Part shown: one piece after another, positions 28,222-36,643 of the stretch | Numbering within the stretch: the stretch's first letter is position 1 | Layout of the letters: the number at the start of each line of letters is the position of its first letter | Origin: Variovorax sp. | GTDB lineage: Bacteria; Pseudomonadota; Gammaproteobacteria; Burkholderiales; Burkholderiaceae_C | Direction: 5' to 3' | Length of the DNA stretch: 64,000 nt | Assembly (NCBI GenBank): GCA_017744935.1 | Contig: JAGIAI010000005.1 | Location: 1-64,000 of the forward strand | Program-made: the position numbers and the translations under genes | The notes under the pieces: model-generated | Databases searched by the model: none | What the model saw: only the letters and a program-made list of their open reading frames with translations | Told to the model about the DNA's origin: nothing

Positions 28222-30075
28222 ATGAAGCAGAACGGGATTCCCACTGATGCGACCCGCCATCCCTTGTGCCATATATGGCGCATGTCGACAGCGGCCGCCC
28301 CTCCATCGCACCAGAAACAATCGAAGCGCAGGCGCGGATGGCCGCGGTGGATCGGTGCGCTGGCCCTGATCGCGGCAGCCGCCTACATCGGCCATCAGGT
28401 CACCCTGCAGGCCGGCTTGAGGAACCTGCGCGAGACGGCTGCGCACCGGCTCGACATGCTCTCCGCGGGTCTGGGTGCCGACCTGGCACGCTACGACTAT
28501 CTGCCTGCCTTGCTGCAGATGACGCCGGTAGTCCCGGCACTGCTCGACACGCCGGCCGATGCGCAACTTCGCGACACTGTCAATCGCTACCTCGATGGGG
28601 TCAACGCCACAGCCGGGGCGGAGATGCTCTATCTGCTCGATGCCGGTGGAACCTCGCTCGCCGCATCGGATTGGGACAAACCCGGCACCACCGTCGGCCA
28701 GGATCTCTCGTTTCGCCCCTACGTGATCGATGCGCTGAAGCAGGGGCGCGGCCGCTTCTACGGCATCGGCATCACCAGCCGAAAGCCCGGTTACTACCTC
28801 TCGTACGCCTTGAGGCGAGGCACGCACGCGGGCGGCGTGGTGGCAGTCAAGGTCAATCTCGAAGAAGCCGAACATGCGTGGCGCAAGCTGCCCGGCGACG
28901 TACTGCTGATCGACGAGCGCGGGGTCGTCATCCTGTCCACGCGCGACGATCTGAAGTTCAAGCCGCTGGCGCCGCTGGGGGAAGAACAGCGCGACGAGGT
29001 GTCGCGATCCCGCCCCTACGGCGACGCGGACCTGCGGCCGCTTCGCTGGACCGTGGTGGAGGCGCTCGATGGCGATGCGCAGATCGTTGCCCTCGACGGC
29101 CGGACGAGCCTCGCATCGACACGAACACTTCAGGCCGCGCCCTGGCGATTGGTCGTGCTGGATGATCTGGCCCCGGTGCGGGCGGCGGCGCGCTACGCCG
29201 CGGTCACGGCAAGCCTGGCCATGGCGGTCTTGCTGCTGGTGGCCGTTGCGCTGTGGCAGCGTCGGCGCGCGGTGCGCCAGAAACTCGCGAATCAGATCGC
29301 GCTGCAGGCGGCGCATGACAGCCTTGAATCGACCGTCGTCGCAAGAACCGCGCAACTGCGAGCAGCGCAGAACGAGTTGGTGCATGCCGGCAAGATGTCG
29401 GCCCTGGGCCAGATGTCCGCGAGTCTGGTCCACGAGCTGAACCAACCGCTCACCGCGCTTCGCACGCTGTCGGACAGCGCGGGCATTCTTCTCGATCAGG
29501 ACCGCCGGGATGACGTGCGCGGCAATCTCCGCCGCATTGCAGGCATGGTGGACCGACTTGCTCGGCTGACTTCCCAGCTGAAGACCTTCGCGCACAAGAG
29601 CGATGCGCCGCGCGTGCCGGTGCACCTCGCGCGGAGCATCGCCGATGCGCAGACCGTCATCGACGCAGAAGCGAAGGCCCGCGCCGTCGACATCGAAGTC
29701 GACGTGCAGCCGAAAGAGCTCAGCGTGATGGCCGATCCGGCGGCGATGGAGAGCCTGCTCGTCAACCTGATGCGCAATGCGATCGATGCCATGCAGGATG
29801 CCCCGCTGCGCAAGCTGACAGTCGCCGCGCGGGTGCAGGACGATCGCGTGATCCTGACCGTCAGCGACACCGGTCCCGGGATTCGCGCGGACATCCTGCC
29901 GCGCCTCTTCGAGCCCTTCGTCACCAGCAAGTCGGCCGGCGTCGGCCTGGGCCTGGGTCTCGTCATCTCGTCACAATTGGTGCTTGCCGCCGGCGGCTCG
30001 CTTCGCGCGACCAATCGCGAAGCGGGTGGCGCGTGCTTTACGGTCGATCTTCCGATCGCCGCGGGCCAGGAGTAA
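28222..30075 (+). CDS. dctB: C4-dicarboxylate sensor histidine kinase DctB
   Basis: The 617-residue sensor has a transmembrane helix near residues 43-58, a periplasmic double-PAS/dCache region with GIGITSRKPGYYLSYAL near 181-197 (the dicarboxylate-site pattern), a second helix near 326-345, a phosphoacceptor His404 in SLVHELNQPL, and an ATPase domain with NLMRNAIDAM and DTGPGI. It phosphorylates DctD when dicarboxylates bind. The start is uncertain: ATG at 28222, just after dctA, or at 28282; the shorter form still includes the first helix. Confidence 0.92.
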   Translation: MKQNGIPTDATRHPLCHIWRMSTAAAPPSHQKQSKRRRGWPRWIGALALIAAAAYIGHQVTLQAGLRNLRETAAHRLDMLSAGLGADLARYDYLPALLQMTPVVPALLDTPADAQLRDTVNRYLDGVNATAGAEMLYLLDAGGTSLAASDWDKPGTTVGQDLSFRPYVIDALKQGRGRFYGIGITSRKPGYYLSYALRRGTHAGGVVAVKVNLEEAEHAWRKLPGDVLLIDERGVVILSTRDDLKFKPLAPLGEEQRDEVSRSRPYGDADLRPLRWTVVEALDGDAQIVALDGRTSLASTRTLQAAPWRLVVLDDLAPVRAAARYAAVTASLAMAVLLLVAVALWQRRRAVRQKLANQIALQAAHDSLESTVVARTAQLRAAQNELVHAGKMSALGQMSASLVHELNQPLTALRTLSDSAGILLDQDRRDDVRGNLRRIAGMVDRLARLTSQLKTFAHKSDAPRVPVHLARSIADAQTVIDAEAKARAVDIEVDVQPKELSVMADPAAMESLLVNLMRNAIDAMQDAPLRKLTVAARVQDDRVILTVSDTGPGIRADILPRLFEPFVTSKSAGVGLGLGLVISSQLVLAAGGSLRATNREAGGACFTVDLPIAAGQE

Positions 30076-30083
30076 ACAGGGCA

Positions 30084-31445
30084 GTGAAAGAGTCGATTTC
30101 CATTCGTGTATTGCTGGTCGAGGACGACGAAGACGTGCGACAAAGCACCGCACAGGCGCTCGGCCTGGCCGGCATCGAGGTCGAGTCGTTCCCCAGCGTC
30201 GAAAAGGCGCGCGGGCACATCAGTCTGGGCGCCCCCGTGGTGGTGGTCTGCGACGTGCGCTTGCCCGGGTCGAGCGGCGTGGACTGGCTGCCGGAAATCC
30301 GCGCCATCGACGCGGAACTCCCCGTGATCCTGGTTACTGGTCACGGCCACATCGCGATGGCGGTGAAGGCGATGCGCGAGGGGGCCTACGACTTTGTCGA
30401 GAAGCCCTTCACGTCCGAACGCCTGATTGCCACGGTGCGCCACGCCGTGGAGAGCCGGCAATTGACGCTGCAAGTGCGCGCGCTGCACGACGCGCTCGAC
30501 AACTGGAACGGCATCCAGGGCGTGCTGATCGGGCGTTCCGCGCAGATGCAACAAGTCCGCGCGACCGTCATGACCCTGGCCGGAACATCGGCGGACGTTC
30601 TCATCTACGGCGAGACCGGGACCGGCAAGGAACTCGTCGCGCGCTGCCTGCACGACCACGGCAATCGCCGGCGCCAGCACTTCGTGCCGCTCAATTGCGG
30701 CGGACTGCCCGAGGCGCTCGCCGAGAGCGAACTCTTCGGGCACGAGGCGGGCGCCTTCACGAGCGCGAACCGCATGCGGGTGGGCAAGTTCGAATACGCC
30801 CACGGCGGCACGTTGTTCCTCGACGAGATCGAAAGCATGCCGATGGCCGTGCAGATCAAGCTGCTTCGGGCGCTGCAGGAGCGCAGCATCGAGCGCATTG
30901 GATCCAACAAGCCCATTCCCTTCGATTGCCGCGTGGTCGCCGCCAGCAAGGAAGACCTCAAGTCGCTCAGCGACCAGCAGAAGTTCAGGGCCGACCTGTA
31001 CTACCGCATCGGCGTCGCCTTGATCGACCTGCCGCCGCTGCGCGAGCGTCGCGAAGACATCCCTTTGCTGTTCGAGCATTTCACGCTGCTCGCGGCCAGC
31101 CGGTACGACCGTCCAGCGCCCGTGTTCAGCAATGCCCAGCTGAGCGACCTTATGGCGTACGCATGGCCAGGCAATGTGCGCGAACTGCGCAATGTCGCCG
31201 ACCGGTTCGTGCTGGGCCTGCTGGGCGAACGCCTCACGCAGTTGCGCGGCGTCGGAGAGGCGCCGGACGATCTTCCGCGCGGACTGCCGCAGCAGGTGGA
31301 GTCCTTTGAACGCGCGGTCATCGTCGAGGCCCTTCGCCGGCATCGCGGCGACCAGACCGCAACCGCCACCGCGCTCGCCATTGCGCGCCAGACGCTCTTC
31401 GACAAGCTGCGCAGGTTCGGCATCTCGGCGGACGAGTTCAAGTAG
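30084..31445 (+). CDS. dctD: Sigma-54-dependent response regulator DctD (GAFTSA variant)
   Basis: The 453-residue protein has a receiver domain (phospho-acceptor D57, K107 in EKPF), an AAA+ domain with Walker A GETGTGKE at 176-183 and Walker B GGTLFLDEIE at 241-250, and a C-terminal Fis-type helix-turn-helix (TATALAIARQTLFDKLRRFGI). The sigma-54 contact loop reads GAFTSA at 223-228 instead of GAFTGA. The start is the GTG at 30084, nine bases after dctB, because the receiver domain begins there. It should activate the sigma-54 promoter at 26799. Confidence 0.92.
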   Translation: MKESISIRVLLVEDDEDVRQSTAQALGLAGIEVESFPSVEKARGHISLGAPVVVVCDVRLPGSSGVDWLPEIRAIDAELPVILVTGHGHIAMAVKAMREGAYDFVEKPFTSERLIATVRHAVESRQLTLQVRALHDALDNWNGIQGVLIGRSAQMQQVRATVMTLAGTSADVLIYGETGTGKELVARCLHDHGNRRRQHFVPLNCGGLPEALAESELFGHEAGAFTSANRMRVGKFEYAHGGTLFLDEIESMPMAVQIKLLRALQERSIERIGSNKPIPFDCRVVAASKEDLKSLSDQQKFRADLYYRIGVALIDLPPLRERREDIPLLFEHFTLLAASRYDRPAPVFSNAQLSDLMAYAWPGNVRELRNVADRFVLGLLGERLTQLRGVGEAPDDLPRGLPQQVESFERAVIVEALRRHRGDQTATATALAIARQTLFDKLRRFGISADEFK

Positions 31446-31569
31446 ATCGCGTCATGAGCCGTCCGCCCACTGAAAAGCTCATTGCCGACAGTGTCCCAGC
31501 CCGGAGCGACGTCAAACCGGTCGGCGACGGGGCTTCCCTCAAAAGAAAGATTTGTCTTACCATCCGGCG

Positions 31570-32067
31570 ATGACATCTCCATCGCCCGACGCCGCGCCTC
31601 TCGCCATCCGCCTGCGTGCCGCACTCTCGCAACTCAATCGCGAACTGCAGGCCGGCATGCCGCCTTCGACGCTCGGCCGCGCGGCCCTCAGCGCGCTCGG
31701 GCAGCTCCATCGCTTCGGGCCGCTGACCCCGACCCAGCTCGCCGGGCATGAAGGCGTGCGGCTGCAGACCCTCACGCGTCTGCTCGCGGAGCTCGAAGCC
31801 GACGGGCGGATCACGCGCCGCCCGCACCCACAGGATGGTCGTCAAACCGTGCTCGCGCTGAGCGCGAGGGGCGCGCGCGAGATCACCAGGGAGGTGCGCA
31901 GGCGCGAGGCCGTCCTCGCTGCTGCGATCGAGGGAGGATTCGATGACGCGGAGCGTTCGGTGCTTTTGAGCGCCTGCACGCTGCTCGAACGTCTTGGAGA
32001 AGAACTGCACCCCAAGGCACCGTCCGAGACCACGGAGGCGAAGCGCACCCTGGGCATCGCGCGATGA
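31570..32067 (+). CDS. MarR-family transcriptional regulator (first MarR-FUSC pair)
   Basis: The 165-residue protein has the MarR winged helix: PLTPTQLAGHEGVRLQTLTRLLAELEADGRITRRPHPQDGRQTVLALSARG region with the DGR wing. MarR proteins usually repress an adjacent efflux gene and release DNA when a phenolic or other small ligand binds. The ATG at 31570 is preferred to a TTG at 31552. Its stop overlaps the start of the FUSC gene by four bases, so the two are co-translated. Confidence 0.85.
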   Translation: MTSPSPDAAPLAIRLRAALSQLNRELQAGMPPSTLGRAALSALGQLHRFGPLTPTQLAGHEGVRLQTLTRLLAELEADGRITRRPHPQDGRQTVLALSARGAREITREVRRREAVLAAAIEGGFDDAERSVLLSACTLLERLGEELHPKAPSETTEAKRTLGIAR

Positions 32068-33071
32068 GCCAGCCTCCCGGCGCCGCAGAGGCTGCCGCAC
32101 TCGAGTCCGCACGCTGGTGGCGCCGGCCCGAGGCGCGCCACGGCGGACAACTCGTCGCTGCAGTGCTGCTTTCCTACGGCGCCTCGGCAGCGATGGGCCT
32201 GCCTGAGAGCTTGTGGGCAGTGATGAGCGCGGTCATCGTGGTGCGGCCCACGATCGGCTCGAGCCTCGGCGTCGGCTGGCAGCGTGTGCAGGGGACGGTC
32301 CTCGGCGCGCTGCTCGCCCTTGTCGGGGTCTGGCTGCGCCAGCACGGGATGAACGGCGCCCTGGCGACACTCGGGGTCGTGGGAGCGCTTGCCTACGGCA
32401 GCGCGATGCTGCCAGCGCTGCGTAGCGCGCCGATCGCCGCGCTGATCGTGCTCGGCGGAGCCGCAGTCGCCGAGCACTCGGCGTTGCAGATTGCGTTGCT
32501 GCGTGTACTGGAGATATCGGTGGGTGTCGGGGTTGGGCTGTTGATCTCGCTGACTGACGTAAGCGCGCGCGCCGCGGCGCGCTTCGACGAGGAATGCGGC
32601 GCAATCCTGCGCCGGCTCGCGGACGATACGGGCACGCTGGTCGCCGGCGATACCCTTTCGTCCGCGCAGCGCGACGCGGCTTCCGATGCGGCACGCGCCG
32701 CGCTGCGGGAGCTTGCGGTGCTCGCCGAGGGTGCGGACCGAGAGATGCGTTGGCTGCGGTTCTGGGAACGCAGGACGCAAACACCGCCCGCACGTCCGCA
32801 CCGCACGGCCGCGCGATTGCTCGCGCGTCTTTCACATGACGTCGCGCTGTTCAGTCGACTCGCCGGCGGACCAAGCACTGAACCCGAGCGGCAAGAACTC
32901 GTCGACGCGTTGAAGCACGCCCTGTTCAGCACCGCAGATCAGATCACCGGTCGCGGAACGCAGGATTTGCAGGCGTTGAAACGCTGTGCCTCTCAAGCCG
33001 CGTGGATCGGCGTCGCGGTAAAGCTGGTGTCCCAAGACCTGATCGGCCTCGCGCGAATGCGCGTGTGCTGA
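32064..33071 (+). CDS. FUSC-family membrane protein (aromatic acid/fusaric acid efflux type)
   Basis: The 335-residue protein begins with GGQLVAAVLLSYGASAAMGLPESLWAVMSAVIVVRPTIGSSLGVGWQRVQGTVLGAL-type FUSC sequence, about six hydrophobic segments, then a helical cytoplasmic domain. It is shorter than classical AaeB or FusC (about 650), so it carries one FUSC half. Probable role: efflux of an aromatic or phenolic compound under control of the MarR protein. It may need a membrane fusion partner, which is not encoded here. Confidence 0.8.
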   Translation: MSQPPGAAEAAALESARWWRRPEARHGGQLVAAVLLSYGASAAMGLPESLWAVMSAVIVVRPTIGSSLGVGWQRVQGTVLGALLALVGVWLRQHGMNGALATLGVVGALAYGSAMLPALRSAPIAALIVLGGAAVAEHSALQIALLRVLEISVGVGVGLLISLTDVSARAAARFDEECGAILRRLADDTGTLVAGDTLSSAQRDAASDAARAALRELAVLAEGADREMRWLRFWERRTQTPPARPHRTAARLLARLSHDVALFSRLAGGPSTEPERQELVDALKHALFSTADQITGRGTQDLQALKRCASQAAWIGVAVKLVSQDLIGLARMRVC

Positions 33072-33078
33072 TCGTCGA

Positions 33079-33156
33079 TTCTTCCTTGCGTCCGATGACA
33101 GTCGATCCGTTACCGGCGTCGAGTTGCGCGTCGACGGTGGTATCACATTGACTTGA
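33079..33156 (+). pseudogene. C-terminal remnant of a short-chain dehydrogenase/reductase
   Basis: In one frame these bases encode FLASDDSR followed by TGVELRVDGG and a stop at 33154-33156. This is the highly conserved end of SDR proteins (FLAS..s..vTG.elrvDGG). The rest of the gene is absent: the FUSC gene ends at 33071. The last 14 bases overlap the 3' end of the convergent aldehyde dehydrogenase gene. This is a deletion or recombination scar. Confidence 0.75.
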
Positions 33157-34591
33157 GCGTTCGAGGACTGCGCGTGATCGTTTTGGGTTCGAGGAACGCC
33201 TCCAGTCCGAGCACTCCGAACTCGCGTCCCACGCCTGACTGCTTGACGCCGCCAAATGGCGACAGCAGGTCCGGCGCAACCCGGTTGATCAGCACCGTCC
33301 CCGCCTGCAACCGCGCCGCAACACCAAGAGCGCGGTCCTCGTCGTTCGAGAACACGTACGCCTGCAGCCCGTAGGCCGAATCGTTGGCGATCGCGACGGC
33401 CTCGTCCTCCGAGTCGAACGCGACGAGCGACAGAACCGGGCCGAAGATCTCCTCGCGCGCGATGTCCATGTCGTTGCGGACACCAGCGAACACAGTCGGC
33501 CGCACGAACCAGCCGCGCTCGAGCCCTTCGGGCCTCCCCTCCCCGCCGACGACCAGGGTCGCGCCCTGCTCGATGCCCCGCCGGATGAAGTGCTGGACGC
33601 GGTCGAACTGAGCGCGATTGACCATCGGGCCGATCACGGTCGCCGGATCGCGCGGATCGCCGACGCGAAGCGCACTGACGGCGACCCGTACGCGCTCGAT
33701 TGCGTCGGCAATTCGATTGCGCGGAATCAGGAGGCGCGTGCCGGCCACGCAAGCCTGTCCGCTGTTCATGAATGCCGCGCCGATCGCCAGCGGGATCGCC
33801 GTGTCGAGGTCCGCGTCTTCAAGCACCAGGGACGCCGACTTGCCGGTCAGCGCCAGGCTTACACGCTTCATCGTGTCCACTGCTGCACGCGCGATCAGCT
33901 TGCCGGTCGGCGTCGAACCGGTGAATGACAGCTTCGCCACGCCAGCGTGTCGGCCGATCTCCGCGCCCACGTCGGCGCCGCGGCCAGTCACGACGTTGAC
34001 GATGCCCGGCGGCAGGCCCGCGTCATGGAGGGCGCGCGTGACGACGTGCGCCTGAATCGGGCTGAGCTCGCTCGGCTTGAGCACCGTCGCGCAGCCAGCC
34101 GCGACCGCGGAGGCGAGCTTGCTGCACATCGTGCCGGCCGTGCTGTTCCAGGGCGCGAAGAGTCCGCAGACGCCGACCGGCTCCATCGCCACCGCGGAAG
34201 CGCCGTCCATGCCAACCGGGCGCTCGAACTCGTAGGACGCCAGTGTCCGCGCCGCGTCACCGAAGCATTGCGACGCGTAGTTGGCGACCCACCGCGCGCG
34301 TGACACGGGACCCCCGTACTCCTCGATCGTTGCGTCGCGGATCGCGTCGGCATGGAGCAGAAGCGCGGCTTGCAGGCGCTCCAGCATCGCCAGGCGCTCC
34401 ACCTTCGTTGTCCGCGCGAAGGCGGCCTGCGCACGCATCGCCGCGTCGATGGCACGGCGCGCGTCGTCGAGACCCGCGAGGCGCGCACGGCCGATCACCG
34501 CCTCGGTCGCCGGGTTGACGATGTTGACGACCTCGTCCCCGGTCGCGGGGACAAAGGCGCCTTCGATGTAGGACTGGTCGATGGTCTGCAT
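33143..34591 (-). CDS. NAD(P)-dependent aldehyde dehydrogenase with altered general base
   Basis: The 482-residue protein has the ALDH fold motifs: APWN (N149), LKPSE (K172), FTGSTPTGK, catalytic C281 in NSGQACVAG, and EEIFGPV. The place of the usual catalytic Glu, in the ELGGK motif, reads LALTGK (A248). The enzyme may thus be a slow or acyl-transferring variant, or use another base. The ATG at 34591 follows AAGGAAC. It is divergent from a LysR gene that probably controls it. Substrate unknown. Confidence 0.85.
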   Translation of the reverse strand: MQTIDQSYIEGAFVPATGDEVVNIVNPATEAVIGRARLAGLDDARRAIDAAMRAQAAFARTTKVERLAMLERLQAALLLHADAIRDATIEEYGGPVSRARWVANYASQCFGDAARTLASYEFERPVGMDGASAVAMEPVGVCGLFAPWNSTAGTMCSKLASAVAAGCATVLKPSELSPIQAHVVTRALHDAGLPPGIVNVVTGRGADVGAEIGRHAGVAKLSFTGSTPTGKLIARAAVDTMKRVSLALTGKSASLVLEDADLDTAIPLAIGAAFMNSGQACVAGTRLLIPRNRIADAIERVRVAVSALRVGDPRDPATVIGPMVNRAQFDRVQHFIRRGIEQGATLVVGGEGRPEGLERGWFVRPTVFAGVRNDMDIAREEIFGPVLSLVAFDSEDEAVAIANDSAYGLQAYVFSNDEDRALGVAARLQAGTVLINRVAPDLLSPFGGVKQSGVGREFGVLGLEAFLEPKTITRSPRTLKSM

Positions 34592-34659
34592 GGCTGTTCC
34601 TTGTGGATGAATGAGGCAAATCTAGGCGTCGAAGGGTGTTTCGATAAGCCGGACATTGA

Positions 34660-34674
34660 TGGATGATTCATCCA
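34660..34674. promoter_or_regulatory. Perfect palindrome in the ALDH/LysR intergenic region
   Basis: TGGATGA and TCATCCA flank one central T. It lies between the divergent ALDH and LysR genes, just before the preferred LysR start, and may be the LysR operator. Its position inside the longer LysR reading frame is an argument for the later ATG. Confidence 0.5.
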
Positions 34675-34694
34675 GAAATGCGGAACAATCGCCC

Positions 34695-35594
34695 ATGCAG
34701 AAGGACAGCCTGACCGAATTTGAAGTGGTGCTCGCGGTGGCACGGCGGCAAGGTTTCCGTCCGGCCGCCATCGAGCTGGAGATGTCGACGAGCGCCGTCA
34801 GCAACGCCGTGGCTGGGTTGGAAGCACGTCTGGGCGTGCGGCTGTTCCACCGCACGACGCGCAGCGTCTCGCTGACCGAAGCGGGCCGTGATTTCGTGGA
34901 GCGCATCGCGCCCGCTGTGGCGCAGATCCAGGAAGCGGTTGCCACGGCCGGCGATCGCTCCGGCGCGCTGGCCGGCACGCTGCGTATCAACAGCTCGCTG
35001 GGCGCGGCGCTGATGGTGTTCCGTCCCGTGCTGGCGGAATTCCTTCGCCGCTATCCGGGCATGACGTTAGACATCGTGACCGAGGGGCGCCTCGTCGACA
35101 TCGTCGCCGAAGGCTTCGACGCAGGCTTGCGGCTGAGCCCGAACGTGCCGCGCGACATGATCCGGGTTGCGATCGGCCGGCCGGTGCGAATGGCAGTCGT
35201 CGGCTCGCCCGACTATCTCGAGCGCCACGGCACACCCGAAACGCCTTCGGCCCTTGCCCATCACGCCTGCATCCGGGCGCGGTTGCCGAGTGGCCTCGCG
35301 TCGCCATGGGCTTTCGCTCCTTCGGCAAAGCACGGCGAGGCGATCGAGGTGCCAGGCCCTCTGGTGCTGGACTCGCCGTTGCTGATGCTCGAAGCGGCGC
35401 GTGAGGGGCTGGGTCTTGCGCAGATCGCGGATTGGTATGTGGTCGACGACGTCGCGACCGGACGCCTTTGCCGAGTGCTTGACGAATGGGCGCCGCCGTT
35501 GCCGGAGCTGTGCCTCTATTACTCAGGGCACCGGCACGTTCCGGCAGGGTTGCGTGCACTGATCGACCTCATACGTGACATCAACCGGCGCTGA
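34695..35594 (+). CDS. LysR-family transcriptional regulator
   Basis: The 299-residue form starting at 34695 has the LysR helix-turn-helix [27 protein letters not shown] and [16 protein letters not shown], then a CrgA-type effector domain ([31 protein letters not shown]). An ATG at 34659 would add 12 residues but places a palindrome inside the gene. It is divergent from the aldehyde dehydrogenase gene, which is its likely target. Confidence 0.85.
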   Translation: MQKDSLTEFEVVLAVARRQGFRPAAIELEMSTSAVSNAVAGLEARLGVRLFHRTTRSVSLTEAGRDFVERIAPAVAQIQEAVATAGDRSGALAGTLRINSSLGAALMVFRPVLAEFLRRYPGMTLDIVTEGRLVDIVAEGFDAGLRLSPNVPRDMIRVAIGRPVRMAVVGSPDYLERHGTPETPSALAHHACIRARLPSGLASPWAFAPSAKHGEAIEVPGPLVLDSPLLMLEAAREGLGLAQIADWYVVDDVATGRLCRVLDEWAPPLPELCLYYSGHRHVPAGLRALIDLIRDINRR

Positions 35595-35754
35595 TGGGGC
35601 CGCGCACTGTTTCACGACATTTTGATACGTGCGTTTTTTCCTTTGCACGACAACAAGTTACGTGGTTTTTCAAGTGTTTTGATCGAGATGTTCCACGGAA
35701 ATTGAGGTCGACAAAGGAATTTGTTGCCGTTGAGCAGGCGGGTAGCCCATAATT

Positions 35755-35771
35755 AGGTTATTAAATAACCT
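35755..35771. promoter_or_regulatory. 17-bp palindrome before the coiled-coil gene
   Basis: AGGTTATT and AATAACCT flank a single A, 14 bp before the ATG at 35786, in a markedly AT-richer stretch. It probably binds a repressor of this gene, perhaps its own product. Confidence 0.6.
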
Positions 35772-35785
35772 TACTATGAGCGCCC

Positions 35786-36553
35786 ATGACCGAATCGCCC
35801 ACCCTGTCGGCGCCGATTGAACTCGACGCACCGCCCTTCCCGGTCTCGGCTAACGCTCCGCCTTGGCCGACGACCTGCACGCTCGCAGAGCTGGGACGCA
35901 TCCTGACGATGATGCATGGACCTCAGGCGCCCTCGGAATCTTCACTCAAGAAATGGAACGCTATGGGCATCTTCGAGGGATGCGCGTCCGACGACATGGG
36001 CGCGACAGTGGATGCCGGCGTGTCATTCACCCAGGAGCGCCTCTGCCGACCGCGACGTGCGGGACGCCCTGGGCTTCGTCTGAACACCGAACTGGCGATT
36101 CAGCGAGTCCAAGATCAATGGCCTCATCTCGCGCATGCCGACACGCAGGCCATTGTTGAACTGGCGGTCGCCCGCACAGCCGATCGCCTGCAGTCCGCCG
36201 TTGCGCGACTCTCGCTGTCTGGCGCTGTTGCGGAAGCTGCCCCGGCGTCTCACTCCCGAACCGGCGTCATTCTGGAAAAGGTCGAGGAGCAACTCGCCAC
36301 GCTCCATGAGGAAATGGTGGCCGTCAAGCGCGAACTGGCGCAGTTCTCCGCCTTGCGCAACAACCTCATCACGAGGCTCGATGAGGCCGTCGCGCGCGCC
36401 CAGGACGCACTTTCGGGACACGCTCCCGGCGCCGGACCGGATCCACTTGTCGAAGCTCGGCGGGATCGCGACATGGGCGTACTGAAGTCGATGATGAGCG
36501 ACATCCTTGAGGCCATCGAGCGCATCGAGAATCGAGGCACATCTGGCTCGTGA
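35786..36553 (+). CDS. Coiled-coil protein of the replicon maintenance region, function unknown
   Basis: I do not recognise the family. The 255-residue protein has a proline-rich N-terminus, a segment (TLAELGRILTMMHGPQAPSESSLKKW) that could form a helix-turn-helix, then a long helical region with heptad-like pattern (ILEKVEEQLATLHEEMVAVKRELAQ) and an acidic end. The architecture recalls plasmid KfrA-like regulators, with DNA binding first and a coiled coil after, but no direct homology can be claimed. It is convergent with parB and separated from it by two large palindromes. Confidence 0.6.
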   Translation: MTESPTLSAPIELDAPPFPVSANAPPWPTTCTLAELGRILTMMHGPQAPSESSLKKWNAMGIFEGCASDDMGATVDAGVSFTQERLCRPRRAGRPGLRLNTELAIQRVQDQWPHLAHADTQAIVELAVARTADRLQSAVARLSLSGAVAEAAPASHSRTGVILEKVEEQLATLHEEMVAVKRELAQFSALRNNLITRLDEAVARAQDALSGHAPGAGPDPLVEARRDRDMGVLKSMMSDILEAIERIENRGTSGS

Positions 36554-36576
36554 GGGTGGTGAACGGTTCACCACCC
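36554..36576. repeat. Palindrome A (arm GGGTGGTGAAC), candidate parS site
   Basis: An 11-base arm GGGTGGTGAAC is followed by one G and its exact reverse complement. The arm core is shared with palindrome B 20 bp downstream. It begins immediately after the stop codon at 36553 and lies downstream of parB. Confidence 0.6.
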
Positions 36577-36596
36577 TGCCCCGCTCCATGAAAAAA

Positions 36597-36621
36597 GGGG
36601 TGGTGAACCGTTCACCACCCC
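36597..36621. repeat. Palindrome B (arm GGGGTGGTGAAC), candidate parS site and parB terminator
   Basis: A 12-base arm is followed by one C and its exact reverse complement. Read on the minus strand, from parB, the stem is followed by six Ts (36596-36591), so it can also act as an intrinsic terminator for parB. The identity of the core with palindrome A is not needed for termination and suggests a protein-binding site. Confidence 0.65.
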
Positions 36622-36643
36622 CTTTCTTGTGCGCCTTCCCTGT

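Noticed and set aside
36591..36621. Palindrome B as only a terminator
   Set aside because: It can terminate parB, but the near-identical palindrome A without a T-tract makes a purely terminator role unlikely, so both are listed as candidate parS sites.
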